From the NCBI GenBank assembly GCA_013289685.1, contig JABCZL010000011.1, positions 62,001-126,000 of the forward strand: 64,000 nt of DNA, given 5' to 3'. The position numbers and the translations under genes were made by a program. Positions 53,036 to 62,291 of the stretch are shown piece after piece (position 1 is the stretch's first letter; every line of letters starts with the position of its first letter). The notes under the pieces were generated by a model. The model saw only the letters and a list, made by a program, of their open reading frames with translations. It searched no databases and was not told where the DNA came from. This stretch comes from Acidobacteriota bacterium. Lineage in GTDB: Bacteria > Acidobacteriota > Terriglobia > Terriglobales > Acidobacteriaceae.

Positions 53036-56008
53036 TCACCGGGGAACGATGACCTTCGCTTGTGAGGCGTAGCGCCTGTAATTCTGGAACACCATTTGAT
53101 TGATGTCCGCCTCGTGCCGGCCCCTTTTTAGCCGAATCGTGCCCCGCACCGGCATCAAATAGCTGTGCGCGCCAATTGAAACGTAATCGTAGTCGACGGC
53201 CATCGATGCTGCATGGATAGAGAAATTGGGCGGAAGATCGTCCGCCTCCACCGTGATCCGGCGAATGCCCATCGTGGAGCTGTCAATATAGGCCAATCCA
53301 TGAATGCCGGCTGAAATCTTCCCGCTGCTGTCGCTGAGGAGCATGCTGTTGTTCTTTCGCTCGACCCTATACTCCAGGACCTGCACCGTGCCGTTCGCCA
53401 AAGCAGCGGCTTCTTTCCAGTTGAATTCGGCGTTCGACGATGGTTGGAAAACCAGATTGAGCAGATCGCCGAACTCTCCGACCGATATCGGCCACTCGTT
53501 CATGTCAGCCCGGCTCACCGTACTGGGGCGGCCGTTGACTTCCAGCGTCGTCCGGGTCTCCTGGTTATCCACAAAACGGAGTAACTCTCCGAAAGAATCT
53601 TTGCGCCGCCATTTTCCATTTCCCGCGGGATCGACGGAACGGTCCGTCACCTGGACGCACACAAAATTAGGCAATTTCACCGAGTAATTCAGTGCGTGTT
53701 TTCTGGCCCCGGCGATGATTCGATCTAACTCCTCGCTCGAGGGACGGGTGACCGAATCCTCCGGCAACGACGTGATCACCAGTGGCTGTCGTTCCATGGG
53801 CTTGATTTCAGCCTCTCCCGGAATTGAATCTGCCATCATTCCCGCCTCGTTGCGGTGCTCGGCTAACTCCGGTTTTCCGGTTGCTGCGTTGGCCAACGCG
53901 GGCCCGGCAATGCTGAAGCTGGCTTCGCGTTCCATGATCTTCCCGCTCTGCGTCAACGACAGCATTACGCTGTACCTTCCGGCGGGGAAGGAGCTGGTTT
54001 TCAGCGATGCAAGATAGGGGAATGCTTCTCCCAGATCCTTTGGAAGCTGCAACGGTACCTGCCCGAACAATTCTCCATTCCGCAGTACCTGCAGTTCAAG
54101 CATCGCTGGGTCAGACATGCTGGAATCCGGTTGCACAAGGAAAAAAAAAGAGATGTCTTTTGTTCCCGGAAGCACCTGCCCGGAAAGAGTCGGAACTACT
54201 TTGCCCTTCTGGTAGCGGAGCGGTTCGAAAGGGTCCAACTCATCTGGGAAAGGATCGATTCTTCCCACCAGCGACACATCGCTCAGGAATGGACCTGATG
54301 CGACGCTCGGAACTTCGAAGTGTCCACGTTGTCCCCCCATCTTTCCGCTATTGCGGTCCACCACGGCAGTTTGAACAGTGTATTCACCGGGAGGAAGCGC
54401 GAAATGGCGCTGCATGGTGGCACTGCCCAGCAGCATTTGCTCCTTCAAATCCAGAGCGCCATGGCCGGGAATATCGTCGCTGAAACGCTCCACCACAGCC
54501 CCGGACTTGTTCTTGACTTCCGAAACAATCGACACATGCCAGGAAAGCAAGTTAGCGTTGGGATCGCTTCGGGTTTCGAGTCCGGAGATCGGCACCTCGA
54601 CAACCAAGGTATTCTCGTTCCCTGTCGTAAAACTGCCCAGCTGTAGGACGGCGGCGCGGAATTGCAACTCTGCCGGCAACTGCTCTTCGGACAAGAGTTT
54701 CATCATCGGCGCCTCGAACGGTCGCACCTCGTCGGCCGGAGGAACGGCAAAATATCCCGCTCGCGACTGCACCTTCAGCCCCCGCCGCAGAGCTTTGACC
54801 GTGACTGGACGGAACTTTCCGTCGTACTCCAGCGTAGGCGGAGCATACGACGCCTCGTAATAAGTAGTCAGGTCCGCAACCGCCTGCTTAAACGGCTTCT
54901 TCAGATTGTCTTCGGAGAAGATATAAGCCCCGCCAGTACTTGCCGCCATGCCAGCCAGAGGATCGCGACTGCCTGCAAGGCCGTCTCCCTCCATTCGCGT
55001 TAATGTAGTGCTAAGCGAACTGGCCAACCCAGGCCCGAAGGCCAACGGAACCGCAGTGTTCTGGCCGGCGGCTGGAAACAGCGGGCTGGCCCGGTTGGAC
55101 GCGGATATCTGTCCGATCGCCGCGCTTTCCACCAATCCGTCCATCAGTTTCGTATCGAGCGCGGTTTTATTGATGACATAAACGCTGACCTCGGCGTGAT
55201 TCGCCGCGCCGGCAATTGAGCGTAGGACGTCGCGCGTGTCCGAATTGGGTTGTACTCCTTCGGTGAAATAAATGACGAGCTTTCGTCCCGGAATCGGAGT
55301 TTGCGACCGGGCCAGAGCTAGCAAGCCGGCCAGCGACGCCTGGGTATGCTGGTCCTGAATGATTCGCTGCGAATCCGTGAGCGCTGCGAGCATCGCTCGC
55401 TGGACAATCCGACGATCTGCCGATCCTTGGGATTCCGATTGCACGGCCCCGGACTGCAGGTTGGATATCAGCCTCTTTTCCGCGAGGACTGCAGCTTGGT
55501 CGCGACTCGGACTTTTCTCGCTGGTCACGAGACTGACCGCGCGCTGAAGCTCTTTCCGATCCGACGTGAACTCCTGAAACAGTCGCAGGCGTCCGTCCGT
55601 GTTGAATACCGAAAAAGTAAAGCCCTGCTCGGGGAACAACTTCAGTATTTTTCCCGCAACCTCACGTGCGTTGGTCGCGGCTGACGGGTCGAGTGAATCG
55701 AACAAAAACGTGATCAGATGCTTCCCGCTCGATTGCCCGGTTACAAGACGAAGATCGGAGAGCTTTACCGCCGAACCGTTGTCGGTGATCGCGACGTCTT
55801 CAGGTTTGAGATCCAGAGACTTCTTCTTATTGCGAACTACAAAGTCGATGGAAACTTCGTCGACGTTCTTAATAATGGTAGAAGTCGAACTTCCGGTCTC
55901 TTGGTCGGGAGTGGACTGACCGTGAACCGCGCCTGCAAATAGAACCGGAAGAAGTGCATAAGAAAAGAGGCTGCAGACCAGGGATCGAAGGAAATTGGAT
56001 CGGTACAT
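53036..56008 (-). CDS. Long VWFA-related protein with extra C-terminal domain
   Basis: About 990 residues from ATG 56008, starting with a signal peptide ending in AVHGQ. The VWFA-related region (about 40-420) has VSIDFVVRNKKKSLDLKPED and HLITFLFDSLDP, which keeps the metal-site Asp that the other copy lacks, plus IPGRKLVIYFTEGV and STGGAYIFSED. A beta-rich middle follows. The last 230 residues are a separate domain with LDRIIAGARKHALNYSVKLP, NFVCVQVTDRS and YDYVSIGAHSYLMPV that the other copy does not have. That domain is reminiscent of stand-alone acidobacterial secreted proteins, but I cannot name it. It is last in the five-gene minus-strand run. Confidence 0.85.
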   Translation of the reverse strand: MYRSNFLRSLVCSLFSYALLPVLFAGAVHGQSTPDQETGSSTSTIIKNVDEVSIDFVVRNKKKSLDLKPEDVAITDNGSAVKLSDLRLVTGQSSGKHLITFLFDSLDPSAATNAREVAGKILKLFPEQGFTFSVFNTDGRLRLFQEFTSDRKELQRAVSLVTSEKSPSRDQAAVLAEKRLISNLQSGAVQSESQGSADRRIVQRAMLAALTDSQRIIQDQHTQASLAGLLALARSQTPIPGRKLVIYFTEGVQPNSDTRDVLRSIAGAANHAEVSVYVINKTALDTKLMDGLVESAAIGQISASNRASPLFPAAGQNTAVPLAFGPGLASSLSTTLTRMEGDGLAGSRDPLAGMAASTGGAYIFSEDNLKKPFKQAVADLTTYYEASYAPPTLEYDGKFRPVTVKALRRGLKVQSRAGYFAVPPADEVRPFEAPMMKLLSEEQLPAELQFRAAVLQLGSFTTGNENTLVVEVPISGLETRSDPNANLLSWHVSIVSEVKNKSGAVVERFSDDIPGHGALDLKEQMLLGSATMQRHFALPPGEYTVQTAVVDRNSGKMGGQRGHFEVPSVASGPFLSDVSLVGRIDPFPDELDPFEPLRYQKGKVVPTLSGQVLPGTKDISFFFLVQPDSSMSDPAMLELQVLRNGELFGQVPLQLPKDLGEAFPYLASLKTSSFPAGRYSVMLSLTQSGKIMEREASFSIAGPALANAATGKPELAEHRNEAGMMADSIPGEAEIKPMERQPLVITSLPEDSVTRPSSEELDRIIAGARKHALNYSVKLPNFVCVQVTDRSVDPAGNGKWRRKDSFGELLRFVDNQETRTTLEVNGRPSTVSRADMNEWPISVGEFGDLLNLVFQPSSNAEFNWKEAAALANGTVQVLEYRVERKNNSMLLSDSSGKISAGIHGLAYIDSSTMGIRRITVEADDLPPNFSIHAASMAVDYDYVSIGAHSYLMPVRGTIRLKRGRHEADINQMVFQNYRRYASQAKVIVPR

Positions 56009-56099
56009 GGATAGTCTCAGTTCCGCACGGCGCAAAGAAACCGGCGTCTCGATTTTGCATCCCCCGCAGACCCGTTGTAAAGGCGATGCACAGCTCGCT

Positions 56100-57854
56100 T
56101 CAGCGAAAAGGCCGTCCTTTTACAATTCCTTGGCCTTCGCGGATGGTCACGAGTTGATCTGCGGATATGCCGGTAAACGTCTCTTTGGCGCCTGTCGGCC
56201 AATAGACTTCGACGTCCGCAGTTAATACTTTGCCCAGGCCAAAATGCAGCCGCGGATCATTGGATGACAAGAAACTGCTCTGGCTGGTCAGGCACTGGGC
56301 CTGGACCTTTCCCCCATAATGCACGAGCACGCGAGATCCCAGCGCGCTCCGGTTGCTCTTTGTTCCTTCCAGTCTGACTTTGAGCCAGTGGTTCCCGGAA
56401 GGAACATCGTTGCGCAAAAGGGAAGGCGGCTCGTTGCGATTCATGATCACAATGTCGATATCGCCGTCGTTGTCGAAGTCCCCAAACGCTGCGCCGCGGC
56501 TCTGATGCTTGGCAGAAACACCGGGCCCGGCCTCGTCGCCCAGTTCGACAAATTTGCCATTTCCCAGATTACGAAACAGGACGCGTGGGCTGTGCGCGGG
56601 ATATTTTGCGTACACGCGCTCCAACTCTGGGTACACCGTCCCTGTGGCGTTAAAAATATCTGGATAACCGTCATTGTCGAGATCGACCAGCGCCGTGCCC
56701 CAACTGATGAAGCGGCGGTCCATGCTCAGACCGGCGGCCGCAGTAACATCGTCAAATTCCGCCTTCCCATTATTCCGATACAAACCTGTAGCTTGATTCT
56801 GGAAGTGCGTTTTCACCAGATCGATGTGGCCGTCGAGGTCGTAATCACCGGCACCCACCCCCATGCCGCCCATAAGGTCGCCACCTGGTCCTAGAGCAAC
56901 CCCGCGCTCCAGTGCCTCTTCGCGGAAAGTTCCGTCATGGTTGTTCATCAGCAGCAAGCTCGGGGTGGCATCACAAGCCACGAAAATGTCCTGCCAGCCG
57001 TCTTCATCCGAATCAAAGGCCAACGCGGTGAACCCAAACGAACCTCGCACCGCAGCGATTCCTGATTCTTTGGAAACATCGGTGAACGAACCATCCCCAT
57101 TGTTGCGATAAAGAAAGTGCTGCGGCGCCGGCAGGCCAGTAGGTCCGCAATTGGTAGCCACCCCTTCGTAGTTACAGTTGGGCACATCCAGAGAAGGTTT
57201 TGACGCGGTCGCCAGGTCAATTACCACGTAGTTCGAGACAAACAGATCAAGCAGCCCATCACGATTGTAATCAAAGAAAGTGGCCCCGGAGCCAAAACGC
57301 GTGGTGGGATAGAGAAGGCCGGCTTTCTGCGTAACGTCGGTGAAGGTGCCGTCTCCGTTGTTTCGATACAGACGGTTTTGGCCGTAGTACGTCAGAAAAA
57401 GATCTTCAAATCCGTCGTTATTGTAGTCGCCAACGCAGACACCACACGCCCATCCACAATCGAACAGACCTGCCTTCTCGGTCACGTCTGTGAAGGTACC
57501 GTCTCGATTGTTGTGATACAGCCGATTGCTCGAACCCGGAGGAATGCCCTCCAGCCGCCGGCCACCGAGAATAAAAATGTCCATCCAACCATCATTGTCG
57601 TAGTCGAAGAAAGCGCAACCGCCGCCGTTGATCTCCACGATGTACGTTATATGATCCGCTCCACCGTAGATCATCGTCTTTGTCAGTCCCGCACTTTCAG
57701 CAACATCGACGAAACGCGAGAAGGGAGCAGCGGGGGGCTTGTCCGGAGCAGCCAGGAAATGAAGGTGAGACGGAATTAAAGATGGCAGCAAAGCTGCGGG
57801 AATCGTGCCCAGCATGCGGCGCCGTGTCCAATTTCCCGATTTTCCCTTGGCCAT
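56100..57854 (-). CDS. CRTAC1-like protein with Tat-like signal (FG-GAP repeats plus ASPIC/UnbV)
   Basis: The 584-residue protein begins MAKGKSGNWTRRRMLG, a twin-arginine motif before a hydrophobic segment, so Tat export is likely, unlike the Sec-type copy at 46376. Seven calcium-type loops follow: DYDNDGWMD, DYNNDGFED, DYNRDGLLD, DSDEDGWQD, DYDLDGHID, DLDNDGYPD and DFDNDGDID. The C-terminal ASPIC/UnbV part has LGSRVLVHYGGKVQAQ and DVEVYWPTGAKETF. The two cysteine clusters DCGWACGVC and PNCNYEGVATNC are not in the other copy. Gaps of 38 bp upstream and 91 bp downstream place it inside the five-gene run. Confidence 0.88.
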   Translation of the reverse strand: MAKGKSGNWTRRRMLGTIPAALLPSLIPSHLHFLAAPDKPPAAPFSRFVDVAESAGLTKTMIYGGADHITYIVEINGGGCAFFDYDNDGWMDIFILGGRRLEGIPPGSSNRLYHNNRDGTFTDVTEKAGLFDCGWACGVCVGDYNNDGFEDLFLTYYGQNRLYRNNGDGTFTDVTQKAGLLYPTTRFGSGATFFDYNRDGLLDLFVSNYVVIDLATASKPSLDVPNCNYEGVATNCGPTGLPAPQHFLYRNNGDGSFTDVSKESGIAAVRGSFGFTALAFDSDEDGWQDIFVACDATPSLLLMNNHDGTFREEALERGVALGPGGDLMGGMGVGAGDYDLDGHIDLVKTHFQNQATGLYRNNGKAEFDDVTAAAGLSMDRRFISWGTALVDLDNDGYPDIFNATGTVYPELERVYAKYPAHSPRVLFRNLGNGKFVELGDEAGPGVSAKHQSRGAAFGDFDNDGDIDIVIMNRNEPPSLLRNDVPSGNHWLKVRLEGTKSNRSALGSRVLVHYGGKVQAQCLTSQSSFLSSNDPRLHFGLGKVLTADVEVYWPTGAKETFTGISADQLVTIREGQGIVKGRPFR

Positions 57855-57892
57855 ACTCGATCGAATCTTAACAGATCAGAACTTGCATCATC

Positions 57893-59500
57893 TCACTGAT
57901 GGGCCGCGCCGGCGCCATTCGCGAGGTCCTTCTGAAGTGCAAGCGCATTCGCGTTCTGAGGATCGATTTCCAACGCTCGCTGCACTGCCTGTTGAGCCTC
58001 CGGCTGGCGAGACTCCGTGGCCAGCGTTGCCGCCAGGCTGATCCAGGCCTCGGTGTATCCGGGAGCGGCGCGCACCGCCTCGCGAAACTGCTCTTCCGCG
58101 GTTGCGAAATCTCCGCTGGAAAATGCTAAGTAGCCGAGTTGATGACGAGCGATTGCCATGGCCGGATCGATTTGTATGGCTTTCTGCAACGCCTCGCGCT
58201 CGGCGGCGGTATCACCGGCTCGATCCAACGCAACCGATAATTTATAGCTGAGCAGCGCATTCTCCGGCAGTACCGCGATGGCATCGCGATAGAGCGCCGC
58301 CGCCTTCTTGGGGTCGACGGCGAGTTCCTTGTCGGCTTGCGCCATTTTGCTCGCCCCCACGGTACGATCCGCTTTGGCCTGTTGCTCCTGCTGGTAGAGC
58401 TTAAGCTGCTCTCCTGCCAGCTTGGTTTCGCCCACGGTTCGCAGCACCTTCGCGTATTCAAAACGGACCTGCGGTTCGGAGGCACCCAAGGCCAGGGCCT
58501 TTTCGAATTGCTCTCTTGCTGCCTGCGGCTCGTTCAGGTTTTCGAGGGCAATTCCCAGGTTATAGCGGCTGTTGTAGTGACTTGGATTTAGCGCCACTGC
58601 TTTCTCAAGATAAGTGCGGCCACCGGCGTAGTTCCCCGACCTGTTCTCCAGAACCCCGTTAAGGTACAGGACCATGAAATCGTGCGGCGCAGCCGAAAGC
58701 AGCTTCTTTGCCAGGGGCCGCGCGAGATCTTCGTCGTCGCTGAGCACGAGTACATGTAGGTAGAGTATCTGCGCATCGAGATCACGAGGATGCTGCCGAA
58801 TCCATTTTTCGCCTATCTTCGCGGCTTCCTGATAATGCGCTTGTAAGACCAGGGTCGTGATCAGCGCGTTGGTCAAGGCGCTTGACGAGGGCGTCGCCTG
58901 CAACCCTTTCTTGAGGACTTCCACAATTTGGTCCGGGTTCCCGGCGCCCTCGTACGCCGACGCTAAGTCGAGAGTCAACTTCTCACCCTTCGGCTCCGGG
59001 CCAAGCAGCGCCATTACGGCATCGAAGTCACGCGTGGCGAGGAGGTTCCTACTTGCCCCATCTAGTGCGTTATCGGAGTGCGGGTCGATTGTCAATGCTG
59101 CCCTCCACTCGTTCCGGGCCTCCGCCGGTCGATGAAGCTCCTCCAAAGCGCTCGCCAGCAGGAGGTGAGGCTTGAGAACGTCAGGCTTGATTTCAATCGA
59201 TTGTTGAAGCGGTTTCACCGCGTCGCTAAAGTCACCCTTGCGAAGCAGGTTGAGACCCAAAAGGTACAAAAACTGAGCAGATTTGGGCTCTCGTTTCAGG
59301 GCGTCCCTATACGCTCCCACCGCACACGCATATTGCCCATGGTCTCCGTACCACATTCCCGCTTCAGCATAGGTATCGGCCTTGGGCTGCGTCTGGAGTT
59401 TAGCCTGCAGATCCTGAGAGGGCACACATTCGCTTGAGCCAGCTGCGCATAGCCCAGACGTCGCGATCACAAGTCCGAGATAGATGCACAACCGATACAT
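57893..59500 (-). CDS. Secreted TPR protein, long
   Basis: About 535 residues from ATG 59500 (signal YRLCIYLGLVIATSGLCAAG); an in-frame start at 59566 adds a non-signal tail. More than ten TPR units fill the chain, among them YACAVGAYRDALKREPKSA, YLEKAVALNPSHYNSRYNLG and AEEQFREAVRAAPGYTEAW. A Gln/Lys-rich helix near residue 390 (QEQQAKADRT) breaks the array. Such long arrays act as scaffolds. It lies between a multihaem cytochrome gene upstream and a CRTAC1 gene downstream, and likely scaffolds proteins of that run. Confidence 0.88.
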   Translation of the reverse strand: MYRLCIYLGLVIATSGLCAAGSSECVPSQDLQAKLQTQPKADTYAEAGMWYGDHGQYACAVGAYRDALKREPKSAQFLYLLGLNLLRKGDFSDAVKPLQQSIEIKPDVLKPHLLLASALEELHRPAEARNEWRAALTIDPHSDNALDGASRNLLATRDFDAVMALLGPEPKGEKLTLDLASAYEGAGNPDQIVEVLKKGLQATPSSSALTNALITTLVLQAHYQEAAKIGEKWIRQHPRDLDAQILYLHVLVLSDDEDLARPLAKKLLSAAPHDFMVLYLNGVLENRSGNYAGGRTYLEKAVALNPSHYNSRYNLGIALENLNEPQAAREQFEKALALGASEPQVRFEYAKVLRTVGETKLAGEQLKLYQQEQQAKADRTVGASKMAQADKELAVDPKKAAALYRDAIAVLPENALLSYKLSVALDRAGDTAAEREALQKAIQIDPAMAIARHQLGYLAFSSGDFATAEEQFREAVRAAPGYTEAWISLAATLATESRQPEAQQAVQRALEIDPQNANALALQKDLANGAGAAHQ

Positions 59501-59652
59501 GTTTGTGTCGCCGGTAAACGTTGCCGCTTTTGAATCGACTATAAGATAGACCAGTCGCCCATGCAAGCTCGGCGCTTCGCGGCACCTTTGCCGCGAAAGG
59601 CAGGCTGGAAGCGCACTTTCAGGCCAATTCGCAATTCTTCGCGCGGTGTCTC

Positions 59653-60714
59653 TCAGTCAGGGTACGGTGCACCTGGTTTCACAATCCGGATTTCGTGATC
59701 GTGAAAGGTCATAAGTCCATTTGGCAGCTTGACTTTTGGCATGTGGCAACTGGCGCAGTTTGCATTTGCGACCGTACATGCCTTTGCATCGTTATGACCA
59801 CCGCCGGGCGCAGATGCATTCTTGGACGCATGGCAGGCCAGACACTTCCCATCATAAGAGCCCTCTGCGGTGGCGAGCTCCTGGTGCGGGTCATGGCAAG
59901 CAATGCAGCTGATGCGGGGGTCTGTACCACTAAAACACTTGCTGTTGGCCAGGCGGTAGGGCTGGAAGCGAACATCGACTTCGCCGCGCCAGCCGCTGCG
60001 CACAACCGTCTCCCACGTCCGGTGGCATTGCCCGCAAAAATTTGAGATGTCTTCCGTCGAGAGCTTTTTCAAGTCCGGCGGCGCCGCGTCGAATTCTCCG
60101 CCCTGAACTGCTGCAATCATGTGCGCCGTGGAGCCGGTATGGCAATGTCCGCAGGTTACGCCTGGTTCTAGGGTCTTGAAGGTTAGTTCACCGTTCGAGA
60201 CCGCATTACTCGAGTGGCAGCCAAAACAATCCTTGGGCTCACTTTTCCTTAGTTTCCTCCCGACTGCTTCATCCAGATTCTGCGGGTTCAGGGCTGCATC
60301 GCCGGTCGTAATCTCCAGTCCATCGATCGAGGGGTAGTAGCTCACCATGCTCTCATAAAGCTCGCCATCTTTCTCAAGGACCCAAGTCTGAGCTCCCTTC
60401 CCAAAACTCCAGCGAATAGGCAAGGAAATCGTTCGGGTCCCATCTGTGACTGAATAGACGGTCTGCTTTCCCTTGGTCTCTACCGCGTAGGTGTATGAGC
60501 CTTTCCGAAAACTAAGTTCAGGATGGCTTTTAAATAGAGGATTTGACTCCGGCCATTGCAGTGCCCGACCCATCGGCGTCTGAGGTTGCGGTCGTGCTTG
60601 AGAAGCATGGCAGCCTGCACATGACGATGCAGTGTTCTCACGCGCGGTCTGTCCCGCCGCACTGACGCCGGCGGCAAGGAACACGATAACGGGTAATATC
60701 CTACGGACTCTCAA
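59653..60714 (-). CDS. Secreted heptahaem c-type cytochrome-like protein
   Basis: About 353 residues from TTG 60714; the frame extends farther upstream to 60876 but inside the neighbouring gene. The TTG overlaps the preceding stop, which suggests translational coupling. A signal peptide RRILPVIVFLAAGVSAAG is followed by seven CXXCH haem sites: CAGCH, CFGCH, CGHCH, CGQCH, CIACH, CLACH and CASCH. The first lies alone near the N-terminus; a beta-rich stretch of 120 residues separates it from the other six. This resembles acidobacterial and planctomycete proteins with cytochrome c554/c'-like cores, which move electrons in the periplasm. No dedicated oxidase or reductase gene adjoins it. Its neighbours are TPR proteins on both sides. 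Confidence 0.85.
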   Translation of the reverse strand: MRVRRILPVIVFLAAGVSAAGQTARENTASSCAGCHASQARPQPQTPMGRALQWPESNPLFKSHPELSFRKGSYTYAVETKGKQTVYSVTDGTRTISLPIRWSFGKGAQTWVLEKDGELYESMVSYYPSIDGLEITTGDAALNPQNLDEAVGRKLRKSEPKDCFGCHSSNAVSNGELTFKTLEPGVTCGHCHTGSTAHMIAAVQGGEFDAAPPDLKKLSTEDISNFCGQCHRTWETVVRSGWRGEVDVRFQPYRLANSKCFSGTDPRISCIACHDPHQELATAEGSYDGKCLACHASKNASAPGGGHNDAKACTVANANCASCHMPKVKLPNGLMTFHDHEIRIVKPGAPYPD

Positions 60715-61843
60715 TCGCGGTGGCAGTACCCTTCGTAAGCTGGAGACAAAGGACCCGCTCACGGCGGGCGTCTTCGTTGCGGCCGGATTTCGAGTAGGCT
60801 TTGGCAAGAGCAAGGTGAGTCTCGAGGTTATCAGGTTCCAGTTGAAGCGCTTCCTGCAGGTGCTCCAGGGCGCCATTCAGATCTCCAGTTTCCATGAGAG
60901 ACCTGCCTAACACAAGTTGCGCGGAGGCAAGCCTCGGTTCCCCGGCGGCGGCTTGCTGCGCATAGGGCAGCGCCTCACGAACGCGATTCCGCAACAACAG
61001 AGCCCACGCCGTCATTAAATCTGCGTCCGCGTTCGATGGCGAAATTTTCAACTCCTGCAGGAACTCGCTAAGGGCCGCGTCGGGGTCGTTGGCGAACAAC
61101 AGGTAACCATAAAGAAAATGTGCGTTGCGTGCGCTAGGGTAGAGCCGAAACAACTCCTGAAACGCCGTTGTGGCAGATGTCTCATCTCCCGCTAAGAACC
61201 GGTAGGCAGCATCCCCCGCGGCGGAAACTAGCGGCTGCTGCTCTGCGCCGACGTTCTTTGGCAGCAGGGGCATTCGCAATCCGGCCAGTCCGATCGCGAC
61301 GAGCAGTTCGGGGTTGGTGACACCGGTCTTGGCAAAAAATGAATACGTCTTCAGTGCACTCGAATAGTTCCCCAATCGCGTTTGCAGCAACGCCTCATGA
61401 TAGCGAAGGATTTGTTCATTGCGTGGCTGGTTCGCAGCGCCGAGGGATATTCCCCGTTGAATGTCCCCCAAAGCTTCCTTGTACTGCTCGGTCTCAAATT
61501 CGCACAAACCGCGTAACGCAATAGCTGGGCCTGCGTTGGGCGTCATCTCGATATAGCGCGAAACCGCATCCCTTGCCGGGATAAAGGCCCCGGTTCGGTA
61601 TTGCAGAGAACCCAGGAACCACCACCCATCAGGCCATTTTGGGTTGACTTTCACGGCCTGAGAATAGAGTTCAATCGCGCGCGGGATGTCGTTTTGCATT
61701 TGCGCCGCGGCGGCTCGCGCAATCAAATCGCCCCCCCGGTCCGGCGCGCTCTGGCCCGTCGCCTCCGGGAAGCACGCACACGTAAAGAACGCTGCGATCA
61801 GAACCGCGCAGACACGGCATTGCCGCGATTTGATCGAGACCAC
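60701..61843 (-). CDS. Secreted TPR protein, first gene of the five-gene run
   Basis: About 381 residues from GTG 61843, which gives a standard signal peptide (CRVCAVLIAAFFTCACF to ATGQ); ATGs at 61948 and 61912 are possible but would put about 35 or 23 residues before it. TPR units include IPRAIELYSQAVKVNPKWPDGWW, LNGALEHLQEALQLEPDN and RPHS-free helices to the end. The stop lies inside the cytochrome reading frame start region, so the two are coupled. It may recruit the cytochrome or its partners. The gene is transcribed away from the receptor at 62292 across the promoter region. Confidence 0.82.
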   Translation of the reverse strand: MVSIKSRQCRVCAVLIAAFFTCACFPEATGQSAPDRGGDLIARAAAAQMQNDIPRAIELYSQAVKVNPKWPDGWWFLGSLQYRTGAFIPARDAVSRYIEMTPNAGPAIALRGLCEFETEQYKEALGDIQRGISLGAANQPRNEQILRYHEALLQTRLGNYSSALKTYSFFAKTGVTNPELLVAIGLAGLRMPLLPKNVGAEQQPLVSAAGDAAYRFLAGDETSATTAFQELFRLYPSARNAHFLYGYLLFANDPDAALSEFLQELKISPSNADADLMTAWALLLRNRVREALPYAQQAAAGEPRLASAQLVLGRSLMETGDLNGALEHLQEALQLEPDNLETHLALAKAYSKSGRNEDARRERVLCLQLTKGTATAIESP

Positions 61844-62291
61844 CGAGCCTGTGTCCTCTTTTGGCCGCGAATTGAGGTCCACAAGAAGCACTGCCGAATC
61901 CCATCCCTGCATTCTGGTTACTATCGTACCACCGCATGGACGGGCCATAGGAGCGGTTCGTTGCGACCCATCTTCAAGCCCATTTTTTGAGAAATTCCGG
62001 CCTTATTCATGACGTCGAACCCACTTTCCGGGCCGAAAATCAGTTTCTGCCTGATTTTGACCACATCGGGTCCCGGCCTCCACCGGAATCGATTACGATC
62101 CAATGAAAAATCGTTTTTTTCTTGACACCGTTCGTCAAGGTACGATAAAACCCCCCAGACGCGGAACTAGTACTTTTGTATGACGTCCACCGCATTGCCT
62201 CGACGGGGTAGGGGCCGCTCAGTAGCGACCCAACCGCCTAAAAGGTGACGCGTTAGACGGCCGTCCCACCGCTCAATCTGGAGGCTGTTCG
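61844..62291. other. Divergent intergenic region with promoter and structured leader
   Basis: It separates the TPR gene (-) from the last receptor (+). It holds the promoter at 62122-62150 and a leader of about 135 bases to the ATG. The leader contains a likely hairpin GGCCGCT / AGCGACC (near 62212-62231, one mismatch) and a self-complementary GACGGCCGTC near 62257-62266. I do not recognise a known riboswitch class in it. GGAGG at 62280-62284 is the ribosome site. Confidence 0.5.
62122..62150 (+). promoter_or_regulatory. Sigma-70-like promoter of the last receptor, with overlapping inverted repeat
   Basis: TTGACA at 62122-62127 is a full -35 match. GATAAA (62144) or ATAAAA (62145) gives a 16- or 17-base spacer. 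CTTGAC at 62121 and GTCAAG at 62134 form a perfect inverted repeat over the -35 box, a plausible operator. Confidence 0.75.
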
